From assembly GCA_964468805.1 (NCBI GenBank), contig CAYXWM010000001.1, forward strand, positions 1 to 64,000: a stretch of 64,000 bases of DNA, read 5' to 3'. This stretch comes from CAYXWM01 sp964468805. GTDB taxonomy: Bacteria > Bacillota > Clostridia > Lachnospirales > WRBF01. This document shows positions 36,946 through 44,764 of the stretch, one piece after another. The notes under the pieces are model-generated. The model was given only the letters and a program-made list of their open reading frames with translations. It searched no databases and had not been told where the DNA came from. Positions within the stretch are counted from its first letter, which is position 1. The number at the start of each line of letters is the position of its first letter. The position numbers and the translations under genes were made by a program.

Positions 36946-38607
36946 TCATATATTTATACTACAAATTTTCAACTTCCCATCTTTTACGCCGGCCCAATAA
37001 ACAGCACCGTTATAATAAACAGGGCGTTCATATGAGTTTAAGGGAAGTCCGCCAAGTGAAGTAGCCGGAGTAAGAATATCTCCGCTTGGGGATAGTGTCA
37101 TGTAAAAGGAATCATCTTTGGTAGACCATAATATCACTATGCGGTCGTTAGCCTCTACTACTTGCGGTGCAACAACGTCTGTGTCCGTATAGTCCGTTAA
37201 CCAACGTACGCCGTAGTCCGAAACCTGTGTAAGCGGAGAATTATTGTTGTCCTTTATGTCAAATGATGTGGCACCGCTGCGGGTTGTACCACCTATAAAC
37301 ATTGATTTGGAAACACCGGAAGCTCGTGGGTCGAAAACCTGAATAAATAGATTTTGCTTTTCAAGCTTTGCGGCTTCACCGATTGATTTGGCAGAGGCAC
37401 CCACAAGGGCAACGCCTTCGCTTGTTTCTGCCAAACCGCCCAGCTGTGCAAAGGTTTTGTTGACTTTGTACATATCGTAATTGGCATTTGCTTCAAGATA
37501 GAAATGGAACAGAATTTCTTTTGCATTTCCATATTTTCCGCTAGCATCGTTTATTCTAAAACCGCGAGCGTATGCGTCGCCATGACTTGCAAACAGGAAA
37601 TCTGATGTTATTTTGCTGTAAATCAGGCTTTGATTAAAAGAATGTCCGCTGTAGGTATCGTTTGGTAGAGTATAAGGTGACATATCGTTAATTCTCACGG
37701 CAATAACACTGTCACTTTGATGACCGTCGTATCTTTGCTTGGAATGATAATTGACTAAAATATCATCTGCTATAACAGAAACACAGTTTCCCGATCTAAA
37801 AGGTACTTTGGTTTTAGCAGAGTCGCTGTCACCCCAAGGAGTTGATTTACCAACAAAACCGGTTGTATCTATATGTTGACCGTCCGGAGAATATTTTGAT
37901 ATAAAAACAGTTTCAATTGAGGCATCGGCGGTTTCGTTATCTTTACCCCAAACCACATAGAAATTCCCATCATCGTCAGAAATAACATCGCCCAATTTAG
38001 GGTATTTTATAGCAAAGCTTATCCGGCTGCTTGGAGTTGTGATTATCAGACTTCCGTCCTGTTCATAGGCGTAAGCCAAGCCTTCATTTTTGTACATAAA
38101 CTGCTGAACGGAAGAAATATTCGCAGTATTACTAATGAAGGACTTTTGCGTGTTTGCCAAATTCGGAAAAATAATAGTTCCCGGTTGTTCGATATTTACA
38201 ATTTTCGTTTCTTCGTTCCATTGTACTTCATACCCAAATTTTTCAACTACAGCACGAATGGGCAACAATGTTCTGCCGCCATATATCAGAGGTGGTGCGT
38301 CCAAATATGTAAAAGTTCCGTCGCTTACCTTCATTATGGGGTCACCGATGGTTAAGCTCAGGGTTAAGTTATCTTTGGTTACTGACGCTGTTTTGGTGTT
38401 TTCGTTCCATGAAACCGTTGCTCCGATTTTTTCGCAAACGGCTCTAATGGGTACCAGCATTCGCCCGTTAACAATAACCGGTGCTTGGTCAAACCTAACA
38501 CTTTCTCCTGCCACCATAACTGTAACATAATTGTCCGTCGCAAAGGCTGTCATGTTTACACCGGATAAACATATTATCATTGCCAAAAACATTAAAAACC
38601 TTTTCAT
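36946..38607 (-). CDS. secreted protein with copper amine oxidase-like N-terminal domains
   Basis: A 553-residue exported protein. After a signal peptide (residues 1-23, ending AFA) come two tandem copper-amine-oxidase-N-like repeats: VNGRMLVPIRAVCEKIGATV and GGRTLLPIRAVVEKFGYEV (each the first 20 of a longer unit), about residues 26-145. These are non-catalytic envelope domains common in Clostridia. The remaining about 400 residues look all-beta with repeated Tyr/Trp-containing strands, possibly a propeller; I do not recognise it. Start ATG has GAGGAGG about 10 nt upstream. Confidence 0.85.
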   Translation of the reverse strand: MKRFLMFLAMIICLSGVNMTAFATDNYVTVMVAGESVRFDQAPVIVNGRMLVPIRAVCEKIGATVSWNENTKTASVTKDNLTLSLTIGDPIMKVSDGTFTYLDAPPLIYGGRTLLPIRAVVEKFGYEVQWNEETKIVNIEQPGTIIFPNLANTQKSFISNTANISSVQQFMYKNEGLAYAYEQDGSLIITTPSSRISFAIKYPKLGDVISDDDGNFYVVWGKDNETADASIETVFISKYSPDGQHIDTTGFVGKSTPWGDSDSAKTKVPFRSGNCVSVIADDILVNYHSKQRYDGHQSDSVIAVRINDMSPYTLPNDTYSGHSFNQSLIYSKITSDFLFASHGDAYARGFRINDASGKYGNAKEILFHFYLEANANYDMYKVNKTFAQLGGLAETSEGVALVGASAKSIGEAAKLEKQNLFIQVFDPRASGVSKSMFIGGTTRSGATSFDIKDNNNSPLTQVSDYGVRWLTDYTDTDVVAPQVVEANDRIVILWSTKDDSFYMTLSPSGDILTPATSLGGLPLNSYERPVYYNGAVYWAGVKDGKLKICSINI

Positions 38608-38713
38608 AGCTTAGTAACCTCCTCGTAAAATAATATCTGCACATCATTATCGGGTAAAAACCCATTACATTAAACATAATATACCACAACTACTCCGAAA
38701 TGAAAACCAATTA

Positions 38714-40225
38714 CTATACATCATACCCGAACAGCTTTGCCCTTCTAATCCAATTGGTAAGCTTTTTATTTGCAGATGACTTGGTTTTAAGATTATCCGG
38801 AATAAATTTGTATACGGTTGAACAAAATCCGCTTAGAGCACCAACGCTTGTGAAATCCTTACAAGCGGCTGAATTAAGCCCGGGTATCCATGAAACAGCA
38901 CTGTTAAGTCCTGAAATTAAAATATTTATCCCTATTTTTTCAAATTGGTGCCGATCCAAGAAACAAATATTAAAATTGGGATTTTGGCTTAACTCTTTTA
39001 GGGCAATTAACTGTTTAACAAAAGTATTGGTAGGCATATATATACGCCTGCCCAATATTTCAGAATATTCATGGACCAACTTTCTTGAGTGTTCCAGAGC
39101 ATCTTCTATACTTTCTATGCAAAAAATACTGTAAACTTGTACATTTTTCAATAATATCTTTATGTCTGTCATTAATGGGTTAAATTCCTTAAACAGGTAG
39201 GCGGCTTCTTTTTCTGTTATTCCCAAATCCGAAATGATTTCTTTTACGCGAATAGTAAGGTGTGGTAAGTTTGAAAAGAGATAGCAACTGTTACTGACGC
39301 AATAATTGCCAATATCCAAAAAACTGTTCGGTTGCTTAAAATAATTATAAATAAATCTTTTGACTGAAATATTTTTATAGTCCTCTAAATTTCTATCAAA
39401 CTTTTCTATCATATTTTTTTTGAATTCAATTTCACATTTGTATGAATCTTTATCGTCCGGCGTTATTTCTATAGCCACTTTATCAGGGTAAACAATAAGC
39501 ATATTGAGATCTTGTGATTTGGTGAAATCATCGTAATAGTAACTTTCAACATATCCCAGGAGATGTAACTTTAGCCAATATCCCGAAATTAAAGCCACTT
39601 CGCTTATCTTAAAATCAGTCCTTAAAATAAGAGTCAGCTTATAGCCTTTATCAAACAATTTTGTCAAAAGATCCATAACAGTGTTTAAAAACTTCTCATC
39701 ACAGGCAATTATAGAAAGCCCTTCCACGCAAACGGCCCTAATTTGAGCCGGTTCAAATTCCGAGGCCTGCTCAAGCAGTTGTAAAAGTGCATCTTTTATT
39801 TGGTCAATACCGGTTGTTGCAAATTTTATGTCTATAGACTTATTTTTTTTCTTAATTGTAGCTTTTTCGTTCTTTACGGAAAAAGCTTCGGATAACAGGA
39901 TTAAGCGGTTGTTTTGATAACTCTCCGAATATTGATTTTTTGTTGTAAGCCATCGCTTGAGTAATTCCAATAAAGCTTCAGTACTGTCCGTGTCATGAGT
40001 CGGATAAAAAACCGAAAGTATGGTTTTGATTATACCGGATTTATCTTGATTATCTTTAGTGATCATATATTCTGCTATGTCTGATACCCAATGCCGTCCG
40101 TTTATTAGTATTCGTGACCCCGTTCGCCATTTTGAGATTAAAGTTAAGTCGGCTCCTATTGTGATAGAAAGTGATTTCGGCGAAATACCAAGCAAATCCA
40201 TAAGAACGCAAAAGTTTGATTTCAT
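38714..40225 (-). CDS. HTH domain protein divergent from the eCIS locus, candidate regulator
   Basis: A 503-residue protein of unrecognised family. The N-terminal 60 residues look like a Cro/CI-type HTH (LMDLLGISPKSLSITIGADLT, then LISKWRTGSRI, where S-K-W-R fits the recognition helix). The middle (about 150-290) is alpha/beta with LTLILRTDF; the rest is helical. Start at MKSNFCVL, which has GAAAGGA 8 nt upstream; the longer open frame would run through its own promoter. It is transcribed away from the injection-system operon and has a consensus promoter, so it is a good candidate for a locus-specific regulator. This role is inferred from position only. Confidence 0.7.
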   Translation of the reverse strand: MKSNFCVLMDLLGISPKSLSITIGADLTLISKWRTGSRILINGRHWVSDIAEYMITKDNQDKSGIIKTILSVFYPTHDTDSTEALLELLKRWLTTKNQYSESYQNNRLILLSEAFSVKNEKATIKKKNKSIDIKFATTGIDQIKDALLQLLEQASEFEPAQIRAVCVEGLSIIACDEKFLNTVMDLLTKLFDKGYKLTLILRTDFKISEVALISGYWLKLHLLGYVESYYYDDFTKSQDLNMLIVYPDKVAIEITPDDKDSYKCEIEFKKNMIEKFDRNLEDYKNISVKRFIYNYFKQPNSFLDIGNYCVSNSCYLFSNLPHLTIRVKEIISDLGITEKEAAYLFKEFNPLMTDIKILLKNVQVYSIFCIESIEDALEHSRKLVHEYSEILGRRIYMPTNTFVKQLIALKELSQNPNFNICFLDRHQFEKIGINILISGLNSAVSWIPGLNSAACKDFTSVGALSGFCSTVYKFIPDNLKTKSSANKKLTNWIRRAKLFGYDV

Positions 40226-40259
40226 TCTTAACATCCTTTCACAAAAAATTACATATAAA

Positions 40260-40288
40260 ATTATATCATATTGTAGAAAAAGTGTCAA
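40260..40288 (-). promoter_or_regulatory. consensus sigma-A promoter of the HTH gene
   Basis: Minus strand TTGACA, 17 bp, TATAAT: a perfect consensus, 34 bp upstream of the ATG. Confidence 0.85.
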
Positions 40289-40320
40289 TTTATGTATAAA
40301 TATGAAGAATATTGACAGAT

Positions 40321-40350
40321 TTGCAATTATTTAATAGCCGGAAATATAAT
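40321..40350 (+). promoter_or_regulatory. candidate promoter of the eCIS operon
   Basis: TTGCAA, 18 bp, TATAAT, with a second TATAAT at 40353-40358. It lies 33 bp from the divergent HTH promoter and about 240 bp before the first eCIS gene, so the transcript would carry a long leader. Confidence 0.5.
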
Positions 40351-40391
40351 GGTATAATCAACGTCAGAATAAAAACGCATAACTGCTCTTA

Positions 40392-40556
40392 TAAGAACCT
40401 GTATTTATTATGGTAAAGTCGTAGTGGTGTGAGGTTTTTTGTGAGCAAGGAAGTCACGATGACGCATTTTGGTAGAATATATGCCGAGAGAGGCTAACCG
40501 GTATAAAGAAAATTACTGCCAATACACCGTTTTCTCAGACTGAATACAGGTTCTTA
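40392..40556 (+). repeat. 165-bp element with 14-bp inverted ends in the eCIS leader
   Basis: TAAGAACCTGTATT at 40392-40405 and its perfect reverse complement AATACAGGTTCTTA at 40543-40556 enclose 137 bp. It resembles the other MITE-like elements in size and style (contains GTCGTAGTGGTGTGAGG) but has different ends. In RNA it could pair as a long stem between promoter and first gene. Confidence 0.65.
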
Positions 40557-40578
40557 ATATCTCTGTAACAAAGTTTTT

Positions 40579-42921
40579 TTGTTAAGGGAGGTTAGTTTAA
40601 TTAAAACCTATCAGAATAAAACTAAAATAAATCAAACTACAAACACAACCGAGCAAAAGATTATCCCGTCAGTTTCTCCTTCCAATCAAGCAATGCTGGG
40701 ATATCTCGATTCAAGCCGGGGAGCGGAAAAAAGATTACCTACAGAACTGACCCAAAAGCTTGAAAATCATTACGGTTACAATTTAAGTGCTTTGCGGATA
40801 AGGGAATCCTCAGAAGCTGATAAAGCCGGCGGAAAAGCTTTTACACAAGGTACAAATATTAACTTTGGAAAAGGTATGTTTCAACCTCAAACGAAATTTG
40901 GGCAGAAAATGATTGCTCACGAAGTTGCTCATGTAATACAGCAGGCAAAAGAAAATATTAAGCCCACACAAAGCCATTCTAATATTAATCTTGATTCGTC
41001 TCTCGAATCGGAAGCCGACAATTATGCCGATAGTTTTTTTCAAACCGGCTCCCAAGCTGATTCATTTCAACAAACACAAAACCTGCAATCACTTCCCACA
41101 ACCTGCATAGACTCTGCCCCTGTTCAAGGTTGGGGTTTTGCAAGCTTGGCGGGAACAAAGGACAGAGGACATGACCTGATTATGCCGTCCGGAAGAAGAA
41201 TGGCAAATAACGAATTACAACATGGCGGATTAACCGCTTATAGCATGAACGATCAGTATAATCTGGATATAGGCAATTTCCTTAATGATATGGGTCCTGA
41301 TTATAGAGATGCAAGAGGAGGCAGAAGGAGAGTTGGAAGAGGGCCCGGCGGAGAAAATAAAATTTCAAGTACAAATCCGGGGATAATGAATTCCATATCA
41401 TTCGGCTTGAAATTTAAATTAGGTTCAAATAAAAATCGTTATGTTCAGCAAACACATATGGGTGATCTTCAGTTTCTCCACGGTATGAAATCCGGCAGTG
41501 ACAGAGATGTTATAGAAACTTCGGAAAGAATAAAGCTTTATGCCAAATTTGCTTACGGCATGGGAACCGCCGGGGTTAGGAAAAACGCCGGGAATGCTCA
41601 AATGCTTACCTTGGACAGTAAAGTAGGAGACCTTGCCACAAGCCAATTTGCAAGTCTTGGGCTTCATAACGTTTATACATATTTTGACGGAGAAATGCGA
41701 GAAACTTTAAAAGAAATAGGCGATGCAAAAGCAAAACTTGAAAAATCAGATACTGAAACTGACAAGGCAAAATATCGAAGCATTATAGACGATCGTCAAA
41801 AAAAGGCTGATTTTATGCTTGGAGTTACCCCAAATGCAGACGATAGATACAAGCCGGAGGCAATCAAAGACCTTGAAGGGAAAATTCTAAGTTTGTCCCA
41901 AAAACCGGCGCGTACGCCTAAAGAGAATGCAGAACTAAATAAGTTGGCTGTAAAAAGGCAAGCATTAATGGAGTCGTATAAGGGCAGATCACTGCGGGAA
42001 ATGGTTGGAGTAAAAGATGATGACGAGACTTTGGGCGGAGCAACCCCCGCAGACAAAAAAAATAATAGGGATCAGGCTGCAAAAATGCGTTTTCTGGGCA
42101 GTTTAAGTCATATGGCACAGGATACCTTTGCAAACTCTCATGCATTCAGAGGATTTGTTCCCTCTGACGGACAGCAGGCTGTAGATATTACTGACGCAGA
42201 CAGCGTATTGGCAAATGTTGCTCCGATTCTTCAAAACGCAGACTATACCGTACAAGACGAGGAAAAACATCATGCGGCAGATTTATTGGCTAAGGGCACC
42301 AAAGCGGACGACGACATGAGTCGTGTGGATGATACAGCCGGAGCAAAGCAGGCAAGAGATGTAACGGCACATATACTTCACTCCGCAGCAACCGGAAAAT
42401 CAGTGGATGAGATGAGCGTTTTTTTCGACAGGCTATTTAAAGTAGATGAAGGTGTGGAAAAGGGAGCAAGATTACGTAGAGCACAAAGTGGTTTGGGTGA
42501 AGTTGTGGATGGTGTAATGCCCGAAGATTTAATTCACATGAAATTCCAAGTTCCCGGAGCCGGACGAGCATACAGAAAGAAAGAACTGCATGAATTAGCC
42601 CAAGATCGGACGCTTAAAGGTATGTTATCACAATACAGCTCTATGCTTGAGAGCGTGGAGCTTGGACACGGCGAAGGAGCGGTTCCGGAACCGACAAGAC
42701 AAAAAACAGCGGCTCAACGCGGAAATGAGCTTATTGCACAGGCAGAAACGCTTATTCAAACATTGGCATTTCCCTCCGAAGAAAACTTACGAAAAGAAAT
42801 AGGTAATGATTTATACGATATTTATATGCAATTACAGTCAATTCAAAGGTCTGTTCCTAACCCGAGGGTAGCCTATTTCATAACCGTCATAAGAGAAATG
42901 TTGCAAAATGAAGCGGGATGA
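40579..42921 (+). CDS. DUF4157 (eCIS core domain) putative cargo/toxin with HET-C/zinc-phospholipase-like region
   Basis: Up to 780 residues. The N-terminal 150 residues carry the DUF4157 domain, ending in a metallopeptidase-like motif His114-Glu115...His118 (AHEVAHVIQQ). This domain is known to mark eCIS-associated effectors. The C-terminal about 550 residues include GDLQFLHGMKSG and, at residues 511-521, HMAQDTFANSH; His-x3-Asp-x4-Ser-His and further His residues (DEEKHH, AHILHSA) resemble HET-C and zinc-dependent phospholipase C/P1 nuclease folds, so membrane or nucleic-acid attack on a target cell is possible (inference). Start: the TTG used here precedes the strong AAGGGAGG (40584-40591); with that site an ATT at 40600 would be the initiation codon. 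Overlaps the next gene by 14 nt. Confidence 0.85.
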   Translation: MLREVSLIKTYQNKTKINQTTNTTEQKIIPSVSPSNQAMLGYLDSSRGAEKRLPTELTQKLENHYGYNLSALRIRESSEADKAGGKAFTQGTNINFGKGMFQPQTKFGQKMIAHEVAHVIQQAKENIKPTQSHSNINLDSSLESEADNYADSFFQTGSQADSFQQTQNLQSLPTTCIDSAPVQGWGFASLAGTKDRGHDLIMPSGRRMANNELQHGGLTAYSMNDQYNLDIGNFLNDMGPDYRDARGGRRRVGRGPGGENKISSTNPGIMNSISFGLKFKLGSNKNRYVQQTHMGDLQFLHGMKSGSDRDVIETSERIKLYAKFAYGMGTAGVRKNAGNAQMLTLDSKVGDLATSQFASLGLHNVYTYFDGEMRETLKEIGDAKAKLEKSDTETDKAKYRSIIDDRQKKADFMLGVTPNADDRYKPEAIKDLEGKILSLSQKPARTPKENAELNKLAVKRQALMESYKGRSLREMVGVKDDDETLGGATPADKKNNRDQAAKMRFLGSLSHMAQDTFANSHAFRGFVPSDGQQAVDITDADSVLANVAPILQNADYTVQDEEKHHAADLLAKGTKADDDMSRVDDTAGAKQARDVTAHILHSAATGKSVDEMSVFFDRLFKVDEGVEKGARLRRAQSGLGEVVDGVMPEDLIHMKFQVPGAGRAYRKKELHELAQDRTLKGMLSQYSSMLESVELGHGEGAVPEPTRQKTAAQRGNELIAQAETLIQTLAFPSEENLRKEIGNDLYDIYMQLQSIQRSVPNPRVAYFITVIREMLQNEAG

Positions 42922-43909
42922 TAAATTGCGTTCATATTATCAAAGACAAAAAGTAGAGAAGCACCAATTCAGAAAAGACGATTCAGAGGAACGTAAAGAG
43001 CCACAGGAAAAAATTCATCAACGGATTGCGGAAGTTTCCCATACAGGAATGAGAAAGTCCCGTGACCCTGTATATGACTTACATGAAAGCTTTAAAATAT
43101 CTTTCGATGAATTGGGCTTAAAGGCTGTTAACAAGGAGACAAAGACAGAAAATCCCGATTTTTCAGAGGATAACATAAAAAATCCAAATCTAACAACAAA
43201 TGCAGATTTTCCCGAGTACAAGCACAGCCTTACTGAATTAAACGGCGGTGCTGTATATAGCAGACTGACCCAATCAATTTTCAGTCAAGGAAAGCTTGCC
43301 TCTGCAATAATGCTTGGAGAAGGAAAAACTATGCTTATTTCTTGCCTTAAAAGAGCCGTTGGAGGTGGTGCTGTAAATAACTCAAATCAAAGGGAACTTT
43401 CACCGTCTTCAACAAGAATGAACCTAAAAAATTCATCTGAAAGGGCAATATTTAACGGGGTTATAAGCGGTAGTATAGGACTGGTTGTTGATACATGCAA
43501 AAACCTGAACATTACCTTGACTAATATTGAAAGCATGGTAAAGGGAGAAAGAGACGACAGAAATCAATTAGATGATACGGAAACAATTAGGAAACTGTAT
43601 CCCTTTTTGGATACAAACAGCGAAACAGAATTGATTAATCGTTACAAACAAGAAAGCGAAACCACAACAGACCTTGCATATAAAAGAGCGTTGACATCCG
43701 GAATAAATAAGCTAACCGGCATAATGAATGCAAAAAACAATATGAAAAACCGCTTTATAACCCATTTAAGGCAGATTTTGGATGCATCCCGAAAAGCGGA
43801 GGAAGAGTTTTCCCAAGAAGGGTTTACTGAAAGTGTGCTTTCGGAATTGTATATAGAGCCTGAAACGAATGAGGATGATGAACAAGAAAATAATGAAGAA
43901 GATAAGTGA
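42908..43909 (+). CDS. unknown protein of the eCIS cargo region
   Basis: 333 residues, no family recognised. The first about 70 residues are very polar and basic/acidic mixed (KRDDKLRSYYQRQKVEKHQF), residues about 105-230 are more ordered with a Gly/Ala-rich patch (LASAIMLGEGKTMLISCLKR), and the end is a run of Glu/Asp/Asn. The start overlaps the 3' end of the DUF4157 gene by 14 nt in another frame, so translation is likely coupled. The polar N-terminus and position suggest a second cargo, an adaptor or an immunity-type partner; none is proven. Confidence 0.75.
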   Translation: MKRDDKLRSYYQRQKVEKHQFRKDDSEERKEPQEKIHQRIAEVSHTGMRKSRDPVYDLHESFKISFDELGLKAVNKETKTENPDFSEDNIKNPNLTTNADFPEYKHSLTELNGGAVYSRLTQSIFSQGKLASAIMLGEGKTMLISCLKRAVGGGAVNNSNQRELSPSSTRMNLKNSSERAIFNGVISGSIGLVVDTCKNLNITLTNIESMVKGERDDRNQLDDTETIRKLYPFLDTNSETELINRYKQESETTTDLAYKRALTSGINKLTGIMNAKNNMKNRFITHLRQILDASRKAEEEFSQEGFTESVLSELYIEPETNEDDEQENNEEDK

Positions 43910-43915
43910 TTCGGT

Positions 43916-44344
43916 ATGAAGCAAAATAAAGAAGCAAACAATAAATCCTCCGCCAAAATTCAAGAGTCCAAGTCCAAGGAAAATGAACAACATTTAGGTT
44001 TGCATACAAAAAAGCCGGCTTTTGATCCTCTTGATACAATAAGTCTTTATATATCATCAGGGAATACCGGCATTATTCAAGAGGTACTAAAAGCAGCTTC
44101 ATACTTGGGCAATCAATACCTTTTGAGGATGATTGAATCATTACCCCCTGTATTTCGTCCCGATATTTACAATACGGAGGAAACCGGCTTCCATACATTA
44201 TGCCATGACGACTTAAATTTAAGTTGCAATAATTTCGAAGGCGAAACGTTCCAATCAAAAGCTGTTGAGGATATGTTTGATTTTGCACCGGATTTTTCGT
44301 TTTTTGACAGTGCCGTAACGTCACCAAACTATATTAATCTGTAA
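43916..44344 (+). CDS. unknown small eCIS-associated protein
   Basis: 142 residues, starting 6 nt after the previous stop. N-terminal 40 residues are Lys/Ser/Asn/Glu-rich and probably disordered; the rest is mildly acidic with aromatic residues (EDMFDFAPDFSFFDSAV near the end). No motif or family recognised. The ribosome binding site is poor (translation coupling with the gene before is likely). A role in cargo handling is only suggested by position. Confidence 0.7.
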   Translation: MKQNKEANNKSSAKIQESKSKENEQHLGLHTKKPAFDPLDTISLYISSGNTGIIQEVLKAASYLGNQYLLRMIESLPPVFRPDIYNTEETGFHTLCHDDLNLSCNNFEGETFQSKAVEDMFDFAPDFSFFDSAVTSPNYINL

Positions 44345-44346
44345 TT

Positions 44347-44760
44347 ATGGAAAAAACTCTGATTATTAAATATACAAGAGAATTCTTAAATGCCAACGGG
44401 TTTTACTATAAAGAGGCAGAGGACATGTTCTATATGTACCTTGCGAAACCCGGCAGAAAATGTGCATCAATAATAGTTCCTTATACAGGAGGTATTTCGG
44501 GTTTTTTTTCGTTTCCGTGGCAGGTCCGTGAACACCATTCAAGATTTTTTTCGAGTTTAAACAGTATAAACACCGGATTAAAATTTGGCTGTTTATATTT
44601 GGATGAAAGAAATAATCGAAGGACTGTTGTTTTTAGACATACTGTCACGATTACGGACATCTTTGTTTTTGAGGATAGCATTCAAGAATTGATTGAAACC
44701 GGCTTTTCCGTGTTTCTTAACTTGTGGGACGAAATATTTGGGATGATTCATAAGGAGTAA
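44347..44760 (+). CDS. YbjN/type III chaperone-like protein
   Basis: 137 residues. The order of segments (strand pair, then HHSRFFSSLNSINTGLKFG, then paired strands with LYLDERNNRRTVVFRH, then a long C-terminal helix) fits the YbjN domain, which has the fold of type III secretion chaperones. The family assignment is by pattern, not certain. It begins 2 nt after the previous stop and is followed 4 nt later by the AAA+ gene. Between putative cargo and ATPase, it is a reasonable candidate for a cargo-loading chaperone. Confidence 0.7.
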   Translation: MEKTLIIKYTREFLNANGFYYKEAEDMFYMYLAKPGRKCASIIVPYTGGISGFFSFPWQVREHHSRFFSSLNSINTGLKFGCLYLDERNNRRTVVFRHTVTITDIFVFEDSIQELIETGFSVFLNLWDEIFGMIHKE

Positions 44761-44764
44761 GGCT

